Shown piece by piece: positions 1-5,724 of a DNA stretch of 5,724 bases. The notes under the pieces were generated by a model. That model saw only the letters and a list, made by a program, of their open reading frames with translations. It had not been told where the DNA came from and ran no database searches. The stretch lies in contig JBBSOW010000156.1 in assembly GCA_038259365.1 (NCBI GenBank), positions 1 to 5,724 on the forward strand, given 5' to 3'. This DNA is from JBBSOW01 sp038259365. GTDB taxonomy: Bacteria; Actinomycetota; Actinomycetes; Propionibacteriales; Propionibacteriaceae. The position numbers were made by a program, and so were the translations under genes. How positions within the stretch are numbered: position 1 is the first letter of the stretch; the number at the start of each line of letters is the position of its first letter.

Positions 1-1
1 C

Positions 2-250
2 ACCGTCTCGATGGAGGAGATGCCCGACGAACCGCCCGGCCAGAACCCCACCTCCGGAGGCCAGCAGGTTCGTCGGGTACATCGCACCGTCGCGCAGGAC
101 ACCCTCAGTTCGGTCGCGTTCAGCGAGTACGGCGACCCGGCCAAGTGGCGAGCCTTGGCCGCGTTCAATGAGATCGACGACCCGATGCGATTACGAACGG
201 GGACGGTGCTGTTGCTGCCTTCCCCCGAAGAGCTGGGGGCCAGCCGATGA
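2..250 (+). CDS. LysM-domain CIS tube/baseplate protein, C-terminal part (5' truncated by window)
   Basis: This is the C-terminal end of a contractile injection system protein that normally pairs an N-terminal tube-like domain with a C-terminal LysM domain. In these particles it caps or connects the inner tube to the baseplate hub, and the LysM fold probably makes protein-protein contacts, as in T4 gp53, rather than binding peptidoglycan. The frame is open to the left edge, with 82 residues visible. Residues 11-20 (PPGQNPTSGG) are a conserved linker in this family. The LysM domain spans about residues 24-73, with the signatures TVAQDTLSSVA, YGDPAKWRALAAFN and LRTGTVLLLP. The in-frame ATG at 11 is probably internal, because family members carry a full domain upstream of this linker. 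The stop overlaps the VgrG start as ATGA, so the two are probably translationally coupled. Leucine 64 uses the rare codon TTA (191-193). The family call is firm; the exact structural position is inferred from relatives. Confidence 0.85.
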   Translation, partial: TVSMEEMPDEPPGQNPTSGGQQVRRVHRTVAQDTLSSVAFSEYGDPAKWRALAAFNEIDDPMRLRTGTVLLLPSPEELGASR

Positions 251-2067
251 GCACCTCGAGCACCTGCCTGGTAGAAATCGGCGGCACCGTGCTGCCCGCC
301 GATATCGCGCCGCTGTTGAGTTCGGCCTTCGTCGACGACAGCCAGCAGTTGCCCGACATGTTCGTCCTCCGGTTTCGTGATCCCAACCGAGACGTGCTGG
401 AGAAGGTCGGCGCCAAGATCGGCGCGACGATCAAGATCAGCGTCCAGACGTCTTCCTCACAAGCACCCCAGGACCTGCTGCAAGGAGAGATCACCGCCCT
501 CGAGGCCGAGTTCGACACCGGGGGCACCTTCACGATCATCCGCGGTTACGACCAAACCCATCGGTTGTTCCGCGACCGTCAGACCCACAGCTATCTGCAG
601 ATCACCGCCTCCGACATCGCCACCGAGGTAGCTCAACGCCACGGGTTCACGATCGGCCGGGTCGACGCGACTCCGACGGTCTTCGCCCACGTCTGCCAGG
701 CGGGTCAGACCGATTGGGAGTTGTTGAGCGGATTGGCCCGCGACAGCGGATGCGAGATCTCGATCCGCGACGGCTCGTTCTCCTTCTCCGCACCGAACCC
801 GGCCTCGGACGCCCCGGACGCGTCCGAGGGCGGCGCCGAGGCGGATGCACTCGTCATCCAGCTCGGCCGGGACCTGCTGCGCTTCCGCTCGGTACTCACC
901 TCCGCCCAACAAGCGGGCGAGGTGGAGGTTCGCGGGTGGGACGTGGCCACCAAGCAGGCGCTGATCGCCACCGAGCCGGCCGCGACCCGTACCGTGGATC
1001 TGCCGACGGTCACCCCGGCCGATCTCGCCAAGACCTTCGGTGATATCACGCACGTGTCGACCGACGTGCCGTATCGAAGCCAGGCCGAGGTGGACGAAGC
1101 GGCCAAGGCACTGGCCGAAGAGTTGGCGGGCGCGTTCGCCGAATTCGAGGGTGTCGCGCGCGGCAATCCGCAGATCCGGGCGGGGGCACCGATCACGGTG
1201 GACGGGCTCGGGGTCCCGTTCGACGGCAAGTACACCGTCACCACGTCGCGCCATCGCTTCGACCCCGGCACCGGCTACACGACGGCGTTCTCGGTAACGG
1301 GCAAGCACGACCGCACACTGCTCGGTCTTGTTTCCACGGGCGGGCGCTCCACGGGCGCGCCGGCGGGCGCGGCGATCGCTCAGGTGAGCGATGTCACGGA
1401 CCCGGAGAAGCTCGGCCGGGTCAAACTCACGTTTCCCTGGCTATCCGACGACTACGTCAGCGACTGGGCGCGCACCGTGCAGCCAGGGGCAGGCAAGGAT
1501 CGGGGCTGGACCGTGTTGCCGGAGGTGGGCGATGAGGTGCTGGTCTGTTTCGAGCAGGGTGACTTCGGCCATCCCTTCGTCCTCGGCGCGCTGTTCAACG
1601 GGGTCGACACGATGCCGTCCGGCCCGATCGAGTTGATGGATTCCGGCTCCGGCGCCGTCAACCGCCGATCGATGGTCTCGCGCCGGGGCCACCGGATCGA
1701 CCTGCTCGACGCCGATGACCGGTTCGAAGGCGTCCGGCTGGCCACCTCGGAGGAGAAGCTGACGCTCACCCTCGACAGCGTCGGCACCGTCATCACGATG
1801 CACGCCGACGGCAAGGTCAGGATCGAGGGCTCGCAGGGCATCACCATCGATTCGGCGAACTCGGACATGGAACTCAAGGGCGGCAGGATCTCGCTCAACG
1901 CCACGCAGGGGATCGACGTCGACGGTGGTGGTGGCGCCGTGTCGGTGACCGCCGGCAGCCAGCTGAGCCTGTCGGGTGCGACGGCCAAGCTCGAAGGCAG
2001 TGCGAGCACCGAGGTCAAGGGTGGCGCGATGTGTTCGGTGTCGGCCGCGATGGTCAAGATCAACTGA
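247..2067 (+). CDS. VgrG-like spike protein of a contractile injection system
   Basis: The product is 606 aa and would form the trimeric central spike (Afp8-like, a fusion of phage gpD hub and gpV/gp5 spike modules) that sits below the tube and pierces the target envelope. Residues 1 to about 355 resemble the phage late control gene D hub, including QITASDIATEVAQRHGF (118-134) and RHRFDPGTGYTTAFSVTG (335-352). Residues about 376-456 are the gp5/Vgr OB-fold, with VSDVTDPEKLGRVKLTFPW, a WTVLPEVGDEVLVCFEQGD block and HPFVLGALFNG. Residues about 470-606 are short beta-strand repeats ending in STEVKGGAMCSVSAAMVKIN, consistent with a triple-stranded beta-helix needle. A low-complexity linker (about 182-201) lies inside the gpD region. 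No enzymatic or toxin extension follows the needle, so this is a structural spike and not an evolved VgrG. The ATG overlaps the preceding stop as ATGA, behind a short G-rich stretch at 234-239. A type VI VgrG is less likely given the neighbours. Confidence 0.95.
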   Translation: MSTSSTCLVEIGGTVLPADIAPLLSSAFVDDSQQLPDMFVLRFRDPNRDVLEKVGAKIGATIKISVQTSSSQAPQDLLQGEITALEAEFDTGGTFTIIRGYDQTHRLFRDRQTHSYLQITASDIATEVAQRHGFTIGRVDATPTVFAHVCQAGQTDWELLSGLARDSGCEISIRDGSFSFSAPNPASDAPDASEGGAEADALVIQLGRDLLRFRSVLTSAQQAGEVEVRGWDVATKQALIATEPAATRTVDLPTVTPADLAKTFGDITHVSTDVPYRSQAEVDEAAKALAEELAGAFAEFEGVARGNPQIRAGAPITVDGLGVPFDGKYTVTTSRHRFDPGTGYTTAFSVTGKHDRTLLGLVSTGGRSTGAPAGAAIAQVSDVTDPEKLGRVKLTFPWLSDDYVSDWARTVQPGAGKDRGWTVLPEVGDEVLVCFEQGDFGHPFVLGALFNGVDTMPSGPIELMDSGSGAVNRRSMVSRRGHRIDLLDADDRFEGVRLATSEEKLTLTLDSVGTVITMHADGKVRIEGSQGITIDSANSDMELKGGRISLNATQGIDVDGGGGAVSVTAGSQLSLSGATAKLEGSASTEVKGGAMCSVSAAMVKIN

Positions 2068-2087
2068 GAACGCAACCCGTAGGAACA

Positions 2088-2097
2088 GGGAGAGGAG
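2088..2097 (+). promoter_or_regulatory. Strong ribosome binding site for the PAAR gene
   Basis: The purine run GGGAGAGGAG ends 6 nt before the ATG at 2104 and contains a good anti-16S core (GAGGAG). It lies in the 36-nt gap after the VgrG stop, so PAAR can be initiated independently of VgrG translation. It also fixes the start: an in-frame ATG 6 nt downstream (2110) would have worse spacing. Confidence 0.75.
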
Positions 2098-2103
2098 CAC
2101 ACC

Positions 2104-2385
2104 ATGCCGATGTCAGCGCGAGTCGCAGACCCGACCGGACATCCCGGGGTGATCGGACCGCCCGGGGTCCCCACGGTCCTGATCGGGGGGATGCCGGCCG
2201 CCACCGTCGGCACTCCCCACGTCTGCTCGTTCCCACCGCCCGCGGTGCACCCACCGACCGCGATCGTCCCGCCGGGATGCCCGACCGTGCTCATCGGGGG
2301 CCTACCCGCCGCCCGTATGGGCGACCTGGCCGGGTGCGGTTCGCCGATCATTTTCGGCTGCCCGACCGTGCTGATCGGGGGCTGA
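2104..2385 (+). CDS. PAAR-domain spike-tip protein
   Basis: This is a 93-aa stand-alone PAAR-repeat protein, the Afp10-type cone that binds the blunt end of the VgrG trimer and sharpens it, usually around a metal ion. The sequence is Pro/Gly rich and built from repeats. PTVLIGG occurs at residues 23-29, 60-66 and 87-93, and the first two are followed by a PAAR-type tetrapeptide (MPAAT at 30-34, LPAARMGD at 67-74). Candidate metal ligands are H13, H39, C41, H49, C59, C78 and C86; which are used cannot be told by eye, although PAAR structures use a mixed His/Cys site. The whole protein is the fold, so no toxin or adaptor domain is attached at either end. It has its own strong ribosome binding site, and its stop is 1 nt before the gp25 start. 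The family is certain; the metal site is inferred. Confidence 0.93.
   Translation: MPMSARVADPTGHPGVIGPPGVPTVLIGGMPAATVGTPHVCSFPPPAVHPPTAIVPPGCPTVLIGGLPAARMGDLAGCGSPIIFGCPTVLIGG
2170..2382 (+). repeat. Direct repeats inside the PAAR gene encoding PTVLIGG
   Basis: Two 24-nt copies, 2278-2301 and 2359-2382, match at 23 of 24 positions. A more diverged third copy covers about 2170-2190. All are in the PAAR reading frame and encode the (GC)PTVLIGG segment, so the repeat reflects the internal symmetry of the PAAR fold and not a separate element. The near identity at wobble positions of the last two copies suggests recent duplication, gene conversion or strong codon bias. Confidence 0.8.
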
Positions 2386-2386
2386 G

Positions 2387-2869
2387 ATGACCGTCGACTT
2401 TATCGGTGCGGGATGGTCCTATCCGCTGGGGACGGACGCCACCGGATCGGTGGCCCTGGTCGCGCACGAGCGCGAGATCGAGCAGGCGATCACGCTGATC
2501 CTCGGCACGGCGTGCGGTGAGCGCCCGATGCGGCCCGAGTTCGGTTGCCGCATCCACGACCACGTATTCGGATTGGCGACCTCGACGACCGCGGGCCAGA
2601 TCGCCTACGACGTGCGTGAGGCGCTGGAGCGCTGGGAACCGCGGATCGACGTCGGTGACGTCGGGGTGAGCTTCGATGCGATCGAGTCGGGCACCCTGTA
2701 CGTCGACGTCGGCTACGTCGTTCTCGCCACGAACGACCGCCGCAACCTCGTCTTCCCGTTCTACGTCATCCCCGATCACGAGAGCGAGGGCCAGCCGATG
2801 CTCGCCACCGAGGCGCGTCCGCGCCTGCCGGCGCTGGAGCACAAGCCGTCACCCCGAAACAGGCAGTGA
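2387..2869 (+). CDS. GPW/gp25-family baseplate wedge protein
   Basis: The 160-aa product belongs to the T4 gp25 / P2 gpW family (Afp9-like), a small baseplate wedge protein. Its fold resembles a sheath terminus, and it nucleates sheath polymerisation and passes on the contraction signal. The core runs from about residue 12 to 128. It contains HEREIEQAITLILGTACGERPMRPEFGCRIHDHVF (27-61, the family hallmark GERPMRPEFG at 44-53), then RWEPRI (82-87) and a closing strand RRNLVFPFYVI (118-128). Residues 130-160 form a hydrophilic, Pro/Arg-rich tail that looks disordered and is longer than the compact core needs. The start follows the PAAR stop by 1 nt; a GGGGG run at 2377-2381 is the only ribosome-binding candidate, so coupling to PAAR translation is likely. 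The next gene is the baseplate J protein, the partner expected in the same wedge. The call is firm. Confidence 0.95.
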   Translation: MTVDFIGAGWSYPLGTDATGSVALVAHEREIEQAITLILGTACGERPMRPEFGCRIHDHVFGLATSTTAGQIAYDVREALERWEPRIDVGDVGVSFDAIESGTLYVDVGYVVLATNDRRNLVFPFYVIPDHESEGQPMLATEARPRLPALEHKPSPRNRQ

Positions 2870-2873
2870 GGAG
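2868..2873 (+). promoter_or_regulatory. Ribosome binding site for the baseplate J gene
   Basis: GAGGAG overlaps the gp25 stop codon and lies 10 nt upstream of the ATG at 2884. This supports that ATG as the start and allows terminating gp25 ribosomes to reinitiate. Confidence 0.65.
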
Positions 2874-2883
2874 TTGAGACGCA

Positions 2884-4827
2884 ATGTTGCCCGCACCGAA
2901 CCTCGACGATCGCCACTTCCAGGACCTGGTGGACGAGGCCAAGCGACTTGTTCAGCAGCGCTGCCCGACATGGACCGATCACAACGTCTCCGATCCTGGC
3001 GTGACGTTGATCGAAGCGTTCGCCCAGATGGTCGATCAGCTGATCTTCCGCCTCAACCGCGTCCCCGACCTGCACTACATCAAGTTCTTGGAGTTGATCG
3101 GGGTCGAACTCCGCCCGCCCGCGGCCGCTCAGGGATCGGTGACCTTCTGGCTGTCCGCGCCCCAGCCGCAGCCGGTCGTGGTCCGGGCGGAGTGCCAGGT
3201 TGCCACGCCGCGCACCGATGTCAGCGAGGCGGTCGTGTTCAGCACGGTCCGCGAGCTGCGGATCCGGCCGTGCTCGTTCGCCACGGCCGGCTCGCAGCGC
3301 TCCGACGGTTCGATACAGGACGGCACGGCGGCTCTCGGTGGTGGCGGCTTTCGTTGCTTCTCCACGCCGCCGGTGACCGGGGACGCCTTTCTGGTCGGGT
3401 TGTCGAACGCGGTGCCGTCGTGTGCGGTATTGCTGCGGCTGACGTGTGAGGTTTCGGGTCTCGGCGTCGATCCGAGACGGCCGCCTGTGGTGTGGGAGGC
3501 CAAAACCGAATCGGGATGGTCGGCCTGCGACGTTGGCTCGGACGAGACCGGTGGGTTGAACAAGCCGGGGGATGTCGTCCTGCACGTTCCCGATGCTCAC
3601 CACACGTCGATCATCGGCGGGGAGCGCGCGGGATGGCTGCGCTGCCGGCTGGTGGAGCCGCAGCCGGACCAGCCGACCTACAACGCGTCGCCGACGATCG
3701 TGTCGGTGGAGGCGATCACCATCGGCGGGACCGTGTCGACGGTGCACGCCGAGACCGTCCGAGGCGAGGTGGTGGGCCGCTCCGATGGGACGCCCGGCCA
3801 ACGGTTTGCCTTGCGGAGACGACCGGTCGTCGCGTCGGAGCATCCGGCGTCGGTGATCGCCCTGTACGGGGATGAGGAGGAGCTATGGGAGGAGGCGCCG
3901 GACGGTCATTTCGCCTTGTCCGAGCGCACCGACCGGCACTTCCGGATCGACCCTTACGCCGGCGAGGTCCAGTTCGGCCCGGCCGTACGGGGGGCAGGCG
4001 GTGAGCTGATCAACTACGGAGCGGTGCCGCCAGCCGGCTCGGTGCTGCGGGTGGACAGCTACCGGACCGGCGGGGGCCGGCGCGGTAACGTCGCGGTGGG
4101 CCAGGTGCGGGTGTTGAAGACGAGCATTCCCTACGTCGCTCGGGTCGAGAACCGCGCTCCCGCCATCGGCGGGGCCGAGGCCGAGACGCTCGCCGACGCC
4201 AAGGCCCGGGGCCCGCTCCTGCTGCGGTCCCGCGGGCGCGCGGTGACCACCGAGGACTTCGAGCAGCTGGCGCGCGACGTCGCACCGGACGCTGCGCGGG
4301 TCTGCTGCGTGACCGACGCCGAGCACCCGGCCGGAGTGCGGCTGCTGGTGGTACCGCACGTGGTCGGCGACGAGGTCGGCCGGATCCGGCGCGAGGATCT
4401 CGACCCCCCACCCGCCACGCTGGAGCGGATCAGCGCCAGCCTGGACACCCGCCGGCTGGTCGGGACGCGGTTGTTGGTGCAGCCACCGGACTACGCCTGG
4501 CTGACCGCCGTCGTCAGCCTGTCGGCTAGACCACGGTTCGACCGCGCGGAGGTGCGTGGCGAGGTGTTGCGAGCGCTGTACCGGCTCTATCACCCGTTGC
4601 TCGGGGGCCGCGACGGCACCGGCTGGCCGTTCGGCCGGTCCGTGCAGTCCCACGAGGTGCATGCAGCGCTGGCGCGGATTCCGGGCGTGGACATGTCCCA
4701 GCGTGTCCGGGTGTCGATCTTCCCGGCCGAGGCCGACACCGGAAGGCGGGGCGACCCGGTCGAGCGCCTCGACCTCGCGGACACGGCGCTGGTGTACTCG
4801 TTCGAACATCAGGTCAGGGTCACCTGA
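2884..4827 (+). CDS. Baseplate J-like wedge protein (putative baseplate assembly protein, Afp11-like)
   Basis: The 647-aa product is the large wedge subunit of a contractile injection system, related to P2 gpJ / T4 gp6, which joins wedges into the baseplate ring. The N-terminus is diagnostic: LPAPNLDDRHFQDLVDEAK, CPTWTDHNVSDPGVTLIEAFAQM (27-49) and RLNRVPDLHYIKFLELIG (56-73). Residues about 85-290 form a beta-rich insertion, including GLNKPGDVVLHVP (224-236) and RAGWLRCRLVEP (248-259). The baseplate J core follows, with FGPAVRG (364-370), a YRTGGGRRGNVAVG turn (393-406) and AETLADAKARGPLLLRSRGRAVTTEDFEQLA (433-463). The C-terminal part (about 485-647) carries an alpha/beta domain of the type seen in gpJ-like proteins. 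It is about twice the length of P2 gpJ, which is usual for injection-system versions and argues against a P2-type prophage. The stop overlaps the next start by 1 nt (TGATGA at 4825-4830). No frameshift or missing block was seen. Confidence 0.94.
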   Translation: MLPAPNLDDRHFQDLVDEAKRLVQQRCPTWTDHNVSDPGVTLIEAFAQMVDQLIFRLNRVPDLHYIKFLELIGVELRPPAAAQGSVTFWLSAPQPQPVVVRAECQVATPRTDVSEAVVFSTVRELRIRPCSFATAGSQRSDGSIQDGTAALGGGGFRCFSTPPVTGDAFLVGLSNAVPSCAVLLRLTCEVSGLGVDPRRPPVVWEAKTESGWSACDVGSDETGGLNKPGDVVLHVPDAHHTSIIGGERAGWLRCRLVEPQPDQPTYNASPTIVSVEAITIGGTVSTVHAETVRGEVVGRSDGTPGQRFALRRRPVVASEHPASVIALYGDEEELWEEAPDGHFALSERTDRHFRIDPYAGEVQFGPAVRGAGGELINYGAVPPAGSVLRVDSYRTGGGRRGNVAVGQVRVLKTSIPYVARVENRAPAIGGAEAETLADAKARGPLLLRSRGRAVTTEDFEQLARDVAPDAARVCCVTDAEHPAGVRLLVVPHVVGDEVGRIRREDLDPPPATLERISASLDTRRLVGTRLLVQPPDYAWLTAVVSLSARPRFDRAEVRGEVLRALYRLYHPLLGGRDGTGWPFGRSVQSHEVHAALARIPGVDMSQRVRVSIFPAEADTGRRGDPVERLDLADTALVYSFEHQVRVT

Positions 4828-5369
4828 TGAGGGGCTCGATCCCAGGTCTGGCGACGCCGACGCCGCTGTCGCAAACGCTGCCGTCGATGTTGCGGGAGGA
4901 TCCTTTCGCCCACGGATTCTGCGCCGGCCTGGACGAGGTGTTGGCGCCGGTCCTGCTGAGCCTGGACTCGTTCTCCGCCTACCTCGACGTGGGGACGACC
5001 CCCGAGGACATGCTGCCCTGGCTCGCCCAGTGGGTGGGCCTTAGTGACGATCAGGCTCAGGCGCGCGGCGGACAGCGAGAACTGCTGCGCAGCGCGCGGG
5101 ACATGCACGCCCGCCAGGGCACCAAGCGCGGAATCGAGCTCGCGGTCACGGCCGCGCTCGGGATCGAGGTGAGCGTGGTGGAAACGGGTGGGGCGGCATG
5201 GTCGAGCCGACCCGATGCCGAGTTGCCCGGCGAGTCCGAACCCGCGATCGTGGTGAGAGTTCGTCCCGGCCCGGATCGAGAGGTCGACATCGATCACTTG
5301 GATGCGGTCGTCCGCGCGGCCCGACCCGCCCACGTGCGGTACGTCGTCGAGGTGGCCGATCGATCGTAA
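4827..5369 (+). CDS. Phage tail protein I-like baseplate wedge protein (Afp12-like)
   Basis: This 180-aa product resembles the phage tail protein I family (P2 gpI / T4 gp7 N-terminal region), which pairs with gpJ in the wedge and often anchors tail fibres. Visible hallmarks are SMLREDPFAHGFCAGLDEVLAPVLLSLDSF (20-49), the TPEDMLPWLAQWVGL block (58-72) and the helix LLRSARDMHARQGTKRGIELAVTAALGIEV (86-115), where RGT-like residues before a Gly-Ile turn are characteristic. A beta-strand pair follows (IVVRVRPG, 141-148), and the protein ends in a short segment containing ARPAHVRYVVEV (165-176), which is common in this family. The start ATG shares its A with the J stop codon and only a weak AGGG (4816-4819) precedes it, so translation should be coupled. 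No fibre or adhesin domain is attached. It is the last forward gene of the run; the next gene is convergent. Confidence 0.92.
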   Translation: MRGSIPGLATPTPLSQTLPSMLREDPFAHGFCAGLDEVLAPVLLSLDSFSAYLDVGTTPEDMLPWLAQWVGLSDDQAQARGGQRELLRSARDMHARQGTKRGIELAVTAALGIEVSVVETGGAAWSSRPDAELPGESEPAIVVRVRPGPDREVDIDHLDAVVRAARPAHVRYVVEVADRS

Positions 5370-5415
5370 GCCGCCCGGAGACGCGAAACTGCGAAAGCCC
5401 ACGCCTGAACGCGGA
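5370..5415. other. Convergent intergenic gap
   Basis: These 46 nt separate the end of the injection-system genes from the end of the minus-strand BTAD gene. I looked for a G/C-rich hairpin followed by a T run on either strand and found none. Any shared stop signal here would have to be Rho-dependent or a U-less hairpin, or lie inside the coding ends. Confidence 0.5.
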
Positions 5416-5724
5416 TCACCTGCCCAGCTCCGCGCTCATCCGCGAATGGTCACGCCGGGCGATCGCGGCCGCGCTGTGGTCGCCAATCCGCTCGAACCCC
5501 TCGGCCAGCAGCTGCCACGGCCGGTCGCGGTAGGGGTCGAGCTCGATCGAGCGCCGGGCGGCCCGGACAACGACCGTCAACTCCCCGAGGCGCAACGCCA
5601 GCCGAGCCGCGTCGGCGGTGGCGCGAGCCCCGAGACCCCGCAGGGGCCAGCGCGCCGGGACGACACCCACGGAGCGCCCGACGTCGCGGTGCAAATCACC
5701 CAGTATCAGATAAGGGACCGACAG
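5416..5724 (-). CDS. BTAD-domain (SARP/AfsR-type) putative transcriptional regulator, C-terminal part (truncated by window)
   Basis: The visible 102 residues are the C-terminus of a longer protein, because the frame is open through the right edge (the first visible codons read LSVPYLILGDLHRDV). The segment ADAARLALRLGELTVVVRAARRSIELDPYRDRPWQLLAEGFERIGDHSAAAIARRDHSRMSAELG (37-101) is two TPR-like helical hairpins. Its LDPYRDRPWQLL and GDHSAAA landmarks match the bacterial transcriptional activation domain of SARP/AfsR-type regulators. In full-length members a winged-helix DNA-binding domain or other sensor modules lie upstream; none can be seen here. A TTG at 5694 could act as a start, but the coding pattern continues past it and a 92-aa BTAD alone would be unusual. 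The gene converges on the injection-system operon, so a role in controlling it is possible but rests only on position. A generic TPR protein is the main alternative. Confidence 0.7.
   Translation of the reverse strand: MSVPYLILGDLHRDVGRSVGVVPARWPLRGLGARATADAARLALRLGELTVVVRAARRSIELDPYRDRPWQLLAEGFERIGDHSAAAIARRDHSRMSAELGR

Noticed and set aside
11..250. A complete 79-aa LysM protein starting at the ATG at 11
   Set aside because: The frame is open to the left edge, and the visible start falls within a linker that is internal in the family, so the gene is truncated by the window.
457..1308. 283-aa minus-strand open frame opposite VgrG
   Set aside because: It is a shadow of the gpD-like region, with no recognisable motif.
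1452..2351. 299-aa open frame on the minus strand across the VgrG end and PAAR gene
   Set aside because: It is antisense to two well-recognised genes. Its Gly/Pro-rich part simply mirrors the CCN/GGN codons of PAAR, and no family is recognisable.
2776..3843. 355-aa minus-strand open frame across the gp25 end and J gene
   Set aside because: It is Arg/His/Asp rich with no domain signature and lies opposite a conserved gene, which is typical of high-GC DNA.
3883..4809. 308-aa minus-strand open frame opposite the J gene
   Set aside because: It shows the same shadow composition, and the forward frame carries the conserved baseplate J motifs.
2..5369. Type VI secretion system or P2-like prophage tail
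   Set aside because: No Tss proteins are seen. The J protein is about twice the P2 length, gpD and gpV modules are fused, and the LysM protein fits CIS clusters. A phage origin cannot be fully excluded without the flanks.
5370..5415. Intrinsic terminator between the convergent genes
   Set aside because: I found no stable stem-loop followed by a T tract on either strand.
5416..5694. A complete small BTAD protein starting at the TTG at 5694
   Set aside because: The frame continues to the window edge, and an isolated C-terminal BTAD with a TTG start is less likely than a truncated larger regulator.
1..5724. CRISPR array, tRNA, insertion sequence ends or attachment sites
   Set aside because: No spaced repeats, cloverleaf, transposase frame or flanking inverted repeats were found; coding sequence fills almost the whole window.

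Overview
The window looks like chromosomal DNA of a high-GC actinobacterium. Codon third positions are strongly G/C, long spurious antisense frames are frequent, and the protein versions match the actinobacterial form of contractile injection systems (CIS), the phage-tail-like machines related to Afp, PVC and the Streptomyces CIS. No 16S rRNA or other taxonomic marker is present, so genus cannot be given.

Positions 2-5369 hold six tightly packed forward genes that read as the baseplate and spike part of a CIS operon. In order they are: the C-terminal end of a LysM-bearing tube/baseplate protein (cut by the left edge), a VgrG-type spike, a PAAR spike tip, a gp25-like baseplate wedge protein, a long baseplate-J-like wedge protein, and a phage tail protein I-like wedge protein. 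Junctions are an ATGA overlap, a 36-nt gap with a strong Shine-Dalgarno, a 1-nt gap, a 14-nt gap with a Shine-Dalgarno, and a 1-nt overlap, so one polycistronic message with translational coupling is likely.

Together the products would build the hub and piercing tip. The LysM protein links tube to baseplate. VgrG forms the trimeric spike under the tube, PAAR sharpens it, and gp25, J and I form the wedges that trigger sheath contraction. Sheath, tube, tape-measure, AAA+ ATPase and any toxin cargo are not in the window and should lie mostly to the left, because the forward gene run ends at 5369.

After a 46-nt convergent gap, positions 5416-5724 on the minus strand hold the C-terminal end of a protein with a TPR-like bacterial transcriptional activation domain (BTAD, as in SARP/AfsR-type regulators), cut by the right edge. 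The family set is known. The points most worth a second look are a lone TTA leucine codon in the LysM gene, the internally repeated PAAR tip, the absence of any fused effector, and the adjacent BTAD regulator.
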